Source of the DNA: JBGSKV01 sp041740975
GTDB taxonomy: Bacteria > Bdellovibrionota_B > Oligoflexia > Oligoflexales > JALZUQ01
Assembly: GCA_041740975.1 (NCBI GenBank)
Contig: JBGSKV010000110.1
Location: 31,654 to 95,653 of the forward strand
Length of the DNA stretch: 64,000 nucleotides
Direction: 5' to 3'
In this document: piece by piece, positions 61,901-64,000 of the stretch
Layout: every line of letters begins with the position of its first letter
How positions within the stretch are numbered: the stretch's first letter is position 1
Made by a program: the position numbers and the translations under genes
The notes under the pieces: generated by a model
Databases searched by the model: none
Seen by the model: only the letters and a program-made list of their open reading frames with translations
What the model was told of the DNA's origin: nothing

Positions 61901-62101
61901 AATTGGCTTCGTGACTAGCGTTTCGATTTCAGAAGGGCCTGCACCGGGATAAATAATGGTAACGGCAACCACTGGTATGTTCACTTCAGGGAACATCTCA
62001 ACTGGCATGCTTTTGAAACTCACGATGCCAATAGCGACGAGCAGAATGACGATACTAGTCAAGAATATGGGCCGCTTTATGGAAATCTCTGACAGGTTCA
62101 T
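58907..62101 (-). CDS. RND efflux transporter (AcrB/MexB-like)
   Basis: 1064 aa, the usual length. Twelve transmembrane helices with two large periplasmic loops. Proton-relay Asp pair in LTLAIGLLVDDAIVVIENIYRR and Lys in LGVSGKNSILLVDFARQ (TM10); porter-domain pattern at the N-terminus MNLSEISIKRPIFLTSIVILLVAIGIVSFKSMPVEMFPEVNIPVV. Exports drugs or lipids using the proton gradient. Coding begins 2 nt after the TolC stop, so one transcript. Ends 12 nt before the palindromic element. Confidence 0.94.
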   Translation of the reverse strand: MNLSEISIKRPIFLTSIVILLVAIGIVSFKSMPVEMFPEVNIPVVAVTIIYPGAGPSEIETLVTKPIEDELSTLSGMKRLTSKSLEGMSQVVAEFNQSVDAKYAEQQIRDKVSITKPKLPADIKEPSIKKMDPSDQPIMTFSLSSPLSDAESFDIADQIIKPRLEQVNNVGAIEIMGGRKREVHILLDRKLLKARELSVSQVAAQIGASGQNVPAGKVSSGDKETIFRSLGEYQSVDEINQTLVSLYANEVPTRVTNIGKAVDSLEDEKSRVFVNGTKSLFLDVYRQSGSNTLAVVKDVKKQFEKIQLELKEKNSQIEMKLIRDASTQIDNNVYDVYETIVIAIILTVITVFFFLGSMRTTFITGLSLPISLIGSFMVMYLAGFSINVVSLLALTLAIGLLVDDAIVVIENIYRRIETGESSMVAAERGTNEIMMAVVAITLVVISVFAPVGFLAGIVGQFLKQFGLTIAFSMAISFFVAVTVIPMLSAYFAGSGHDHSKAVKKGIYYYTLGAMLRAFDRFQTRLENGYVKVLHFTLKHPLLILSTSVAILIGSFVAASTLPSNFVPEPDEGELTVSLDLPPGTNLEAMNILSQQVDDKIRTMAPVALTALTVGSRNNEPNKANVFVSLKRGKAREGTTGQFKERLRQELKDFAHANPIVTEYDSSGGMQQQPVLLNLIGQDQAQLESYASKLFAYLKSNNLLKDADSTFRPGKPELQVEIKNAAAEVYGISTLTLGAELRAQIEGLTPAKYRENGREYDIRVRLLPEQRDLERDFKLTYVPNVNNKLVRLADVANSKSSTTAATIDRQSRGRYIQLSAGLAAGVGLNSALEDIKNAIATQDELKVPEGIRYAFAGESEDFSEMIASMIMAVCFSVLFIYLILASLYESFVTPLTILLALPLALAGAFLALYVTGESLNLFAFLGIFLLLGVSGKNSILLVDFARQLIAEGKSRSDALVEAGRVRLRPILMTSFALIAGTIPVAIGMSEASKTRTSMGIAIIGGLISSTILTLVVVPAAFSYIDRFRLWSKVKLAAIFLAKPKVVDEKARASLSEKVHSKKEVV

Positions 62102-62103
62102 AC

Positions 62104-63561
62104 TTATTTTCCTTCTACGCCGACATTGGGTTGTGAGCTATAAAGTTTTAACTTTGTTTGTAGCGCTAGAATTTGCGCTGCCGTTTTTACGCGGTTAAAT
62201 TCGCTTTGAGAATACTCTTGTTCAAATTGCAGAATTTGGAAGGTTGAGGTCCGTCCTGTTTTGAGACGATTTCTTTCGCTTAGTAGTTTTGCTTGCTGAG
62301 CCGATTCAATAGCTTTCGCCAATCGTAGTGACTCTATTGACTCCTGCAGCATCTCGACAAGCTCGTTCCATTCATTATCTTGCTCAATTTGTTTCTGACG
62401 AATACGCAGGTCAGCTGCTTGTTCACTTAGTTTTGCGCCTGATTGAGCATCATAGGCCGCGCTGACATGCAGAGGCATTGAAAACCTTACTCCGACAACG
62501 TTGGTAGTGCGGCTGGATCCGAAGGAATCTTCCATTGCGTCGCTTCCATCGGTTTGGCTACGGCCATTCATTGCATAAGAGCCAAAGAGTTCTAAAGATG
62601 GTTTGTTTTTCTCACGATCCATTTGCGCGCTGAGTTTAGAAATGGCTAGTTGCGCTTGTGCGGCTTTCATGTCACTGCGATCACCGGGGCGGTTCGCCGG
62701 TGCAGTGAAGGTCATAAGCGTATCGTATGGAACGACATCAAGTTCCGCGATCGAAGTGTTTAAACTTGCTTGACGAAGGGAATTGAACGCACGAGATGCT
62801 GCACGCTCCTCATTTTTTGCCATTTTGAGTTCAAAGCGTTTGGCCTCGACCAATGCATAGGCCTGCAGCCGATCGGCGTCTTCCCCGAGATTCATCTTGG
62901 CGCGTTTACTAACGTAAGCCAGGATACTTTCGGATTGTTTGAGTGCTTTTTCTTGGATAGTTACGGATTCTCTGGCGATCGCCAGTCGCCAGTAGGTGGC
63001 CTCAGCCTGGATCAAAGTCCCGTCTTTTTCTGCTGTTGCCGCGTACTTCGCCGCTTCCGACTGTTGGCGCAAAAGATCAGCGCGGGCTCTATTCTGAAAG
63101 CCAAATACGTTTTGCCACAAGGGAATGGACAGCTCAAGGACTGGTCTCGCGTCATAGACTTTGATTTCAGTATTGCCTGGCGTCACGTTTTCGTAAGCCA
63201 GTACATCGTAGGCGTAGTAAAGTTTGGCGTTTAACCCAAAAGAAAAGTCTTGCTTGATCCCAAGTGAGTAATTTTGTGTTTTAATGCGGTCGTAGTCTAG
63301 TCCAGGAAAGCTTGATTGTTTTTCATCAGAAGCCATTTGACCATTTGCAAAAAGTTCAGGGGAAAATATCAAGTCGGCTTCTCGGCTTTTGAGAAGTGCG
63401 GCCTCTTGTTCGGCATTACTACTTTGAAGCACAAGACTTGATTTACGGACCTGCGCCATATACTCTTGCAATGACTGGGCTTGCAGTGTCGTAGTCCATC
63501 GATCGATGGAAAGAATCGATAGAATGACGATCGTATTTCGGACAAACTGGTTCATGGCCAT
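62104..63561 (-). CDS. TolC-family outer-membrane efflux protein
   Basis: ATG at 63561 (MAMNQFVRNT) chosen for GGAG 7 nt upstream; the frame is open to 63627. 485 aa with signal peptide. Long alternating alpha-barrel helices and beta strands (ARADLLRQQSEAAKYAATAEKDGTLIQAEATYWRLAIARESVTIQEKALKQSE; RNRLKTGRTSTFQILQFEQEYSQSEFNRVKTAAQILALQTKL) match OEP/TolC repeats. Forms the outer-membrane tunnel of the pump. First gene of the operon; no adaptor (MFP) gene lies with it. Divergent from the TetR gene, with two operator-like palindromes between. Confidence 0.92.
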   Translation of the reverse strand: MAMNQFVRNTIVILSILSIDRWTTTLQAQSLQEYMAQVRKSSLVLQSSNAEQEAALLKSREADLIFSPELFANGQMASDEKQSSFPGLDYDRIKTQNYSLGIKQDFSFGLNAKLYYAYDVLAYENVTPGNTEIKVYDARPVLELSIPLWQNVFGFQNRARADLLRQQSEAAKYAATAEKDGTLIQAEATYWRLAIARESVTIQEKALKQSESILAYVSKRAKMNLGEDADRLQAYALVEAKRFELKMAKNEERAASRAFNSLRQASLNTSIAELDVVPYDTLMTFTAPANRPGDRSDMKAAQAQLAISKLSAQMDREKNKPSLELFGSYAMNGRSQTDGSDAMEDSFGSSRTTNVVGVRFSMPLHVSAAYDAQSGAKLSEQAADLRIRQKQIEQDNEWNELVEMLQESIESLRLAKAIESAQQAKLLSERNRLKTGRTSTFQILQFEQEYSQSEFNRVKTAAQILALQTKLKLYSSQPNVGVEGK

Positions 63562-63612
63562 TGTTAAGCTCCACGTTGCTTTGGACGACTTGCACAAAGA
63601 TAGTATGTGCAT

Positions 63613-63634
63613 AAAGTAAACGATCATTTACTTT
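63613..63634. promoter_or_regulatory. operator-like palindrome 1 (TetR-type)
   Basis: AAAGTAAA-CGATCA-TTTACTTT, 8-bp perfect arms. Lies 52 nt from the TolC start. Shares the half-site AAGTAAA with palindrome 2, whose centre is 42 bp away (four helical turns). Confidence 0.8.
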
Positions 63635-63657
63635 GTATGTGACCTATCGGCAGGAAG

Positions 63658-63673
63658 AAGTAAATATTTACTT
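63658..63673. promoter_or_regulatory. operator-like palindrome 2 (TetR-type)
   Basis: AAGTAAATATTTACTT, a perfect 16-bp palindrome with the same half-site as palindrome 1. Between the divergent TolC-RND operon and the TetR gene, 74 nt before the latter. Confidence 0.82.
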
Positions 63674-63746
63674 ACTATGCGTCATAATGGCATATTTTAT
63701 ATAAATATCAGATAGTTAGACGCTAGTAAAAATTGAGGTTTAACCC

Positions 63747-64000
63747 GTGACTGCCAAAAAGAAAGTGATTCGCAAGTCTATGCCTAAGCGCCGGGTACGC
63801 GACCGGGCGTTGGCAGAGTCAAAGCTTATGGAAGCAGGTATTGAGTTGTTTTCGAAGTCAGGTGTGGATGGTGCCACCACCAAAATGATTTCCCAGAAGG
63901 CGGGAATCAATGAATCGCTGATTGTACGGTACTTTGGTGGCAAGGAAGGCCTGCTTTTTGCAATCATACAGAAGTTTGTCGAAAAAGATGATGCGCAGCC
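63747..64000 (+). CDS. TetR/AcrR-family regulator, cut by the window edge
   Basis: GTG at 63747 with GAGG 9 nt upstream. The 84 codons present include a basic N-terminus (KKKVIRKSMPKRRVRDRALAES) and a TetR helix-turn-helix: AGIELFSKSGVDGATTKMISQKAGINESLIVRYFGGKEGLLFAIIQKF. The ligand domain lies beyond the window. Divergent from the efflux operon with two shared palindromes, the classical arrangement for an autoregulated efflux repressor. Confidence 0.9.
   Translation, partial: MTAKKKVIRKSMPKRRVRDRALAESKLMEAGIELFSKSGVDGATTKMISQKAGINESLIVRYFGGKEGLLFAIIQKFVEKDDAQ

Noticed and set aside
1..64000. Insertion sequences, prophage, CRISPR arrays, ribosomal RNA
   Set aside because: No transposase, integrase, phage structural gene, direct-repeat array or rRNA sequence was found on reading both strands.

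Overview
The window reads as a chromosomal segment of a Gram-negative bacterium of the Bdellovibrio type (Bdellovibrionota). This assignment is inferred from gene content, not from a marker-gene search. It rests on a TIGR02147/DUF4423-type regulator (a family I associate with Bdellovibrio and Fibrobacter), a tmRNA with a short GN...ALAA tag, a DUF1554 surface lipoprotein with tandem repeats, a secreted HEIIYRD-motif protein of a kind I associate with Bdellovibrio, and an unusually dense set of secreted proteins, lipoproteins and outer-membrane barrels of unknown function. No insertion sequence, prophage, CRISPR array or canonical tRNA was seen.

Layout. 1-6.3 kb (minus strand): a partial alpha/beta hydrolase, then an operon of an unknown secreted protein, a formylglycine-generating enzyme with a signal peptide, and its likely client arylsulfatase. 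6.5-6.9 kb: tmRNA. 7-10.9 kb: small secreted, membrane and VOC/YdeI genes. 11-13.7 kb: a repeat-rich adhesin-like lipoprotein. 13.8-18.1 kb: a TIGR02147 regulator, secreted proteins including one built of nine cysteine-flanked 18-residue repeats, an M24 peptidase and a BacNav-type sodium channel. 18.3-31 kb: housekeeping and accessory genes, including an orphan Mrp/Nuo-type antiporter subunit, a prepilin, ArsR-AHSA1, a phospholipase-D lipoprotein, LdhA and a VIT1/CCC1 transporter.

31-38.5 kb is a sigma-54 signalling cluster. Near-consensus -24/-12 promoters sit before a ribosome hibernation factor, an NtrC-type response regulator followed by a CxxCH haem-motif periplasmic protein, a GAF histidine kinase, a coiled-coil protein and a lipoprotein. 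A PAS histidine kinase co-transcribed with the VIT1/CCC1 transporter lies at the left edge. I infer a circuit linking redox, iron or respiratory state to ribosome hibernation.

43.5-49.7 kb holds a second unusual system: a translationally coupled operon of ECF sigma factor, membrane anti-sigma-like protein, an exported caspase-like protease fused to a C-terminal beta-barrel, and a propeller-like lipoprotein. It is preceded by another barrel/lipoprotein pair. 49.6-58.6 kb carries acetyltransferases, a thioesterase, an old yellow enzyme, YciI, a trypsin-like lipoprotein and a beta-propeller/kelch lipoprotein pair. Between the convergent kelch and RND genes (58.58-58.89 kb) is a nested palindromic element of about 314 nt that would fold as a branched RNA. 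The window closes with a TolC-RND efflux operon lacking an adaptor gene, divergent from a truncated TetR gene, with two matching palindromic operators 42 bp apart between them.
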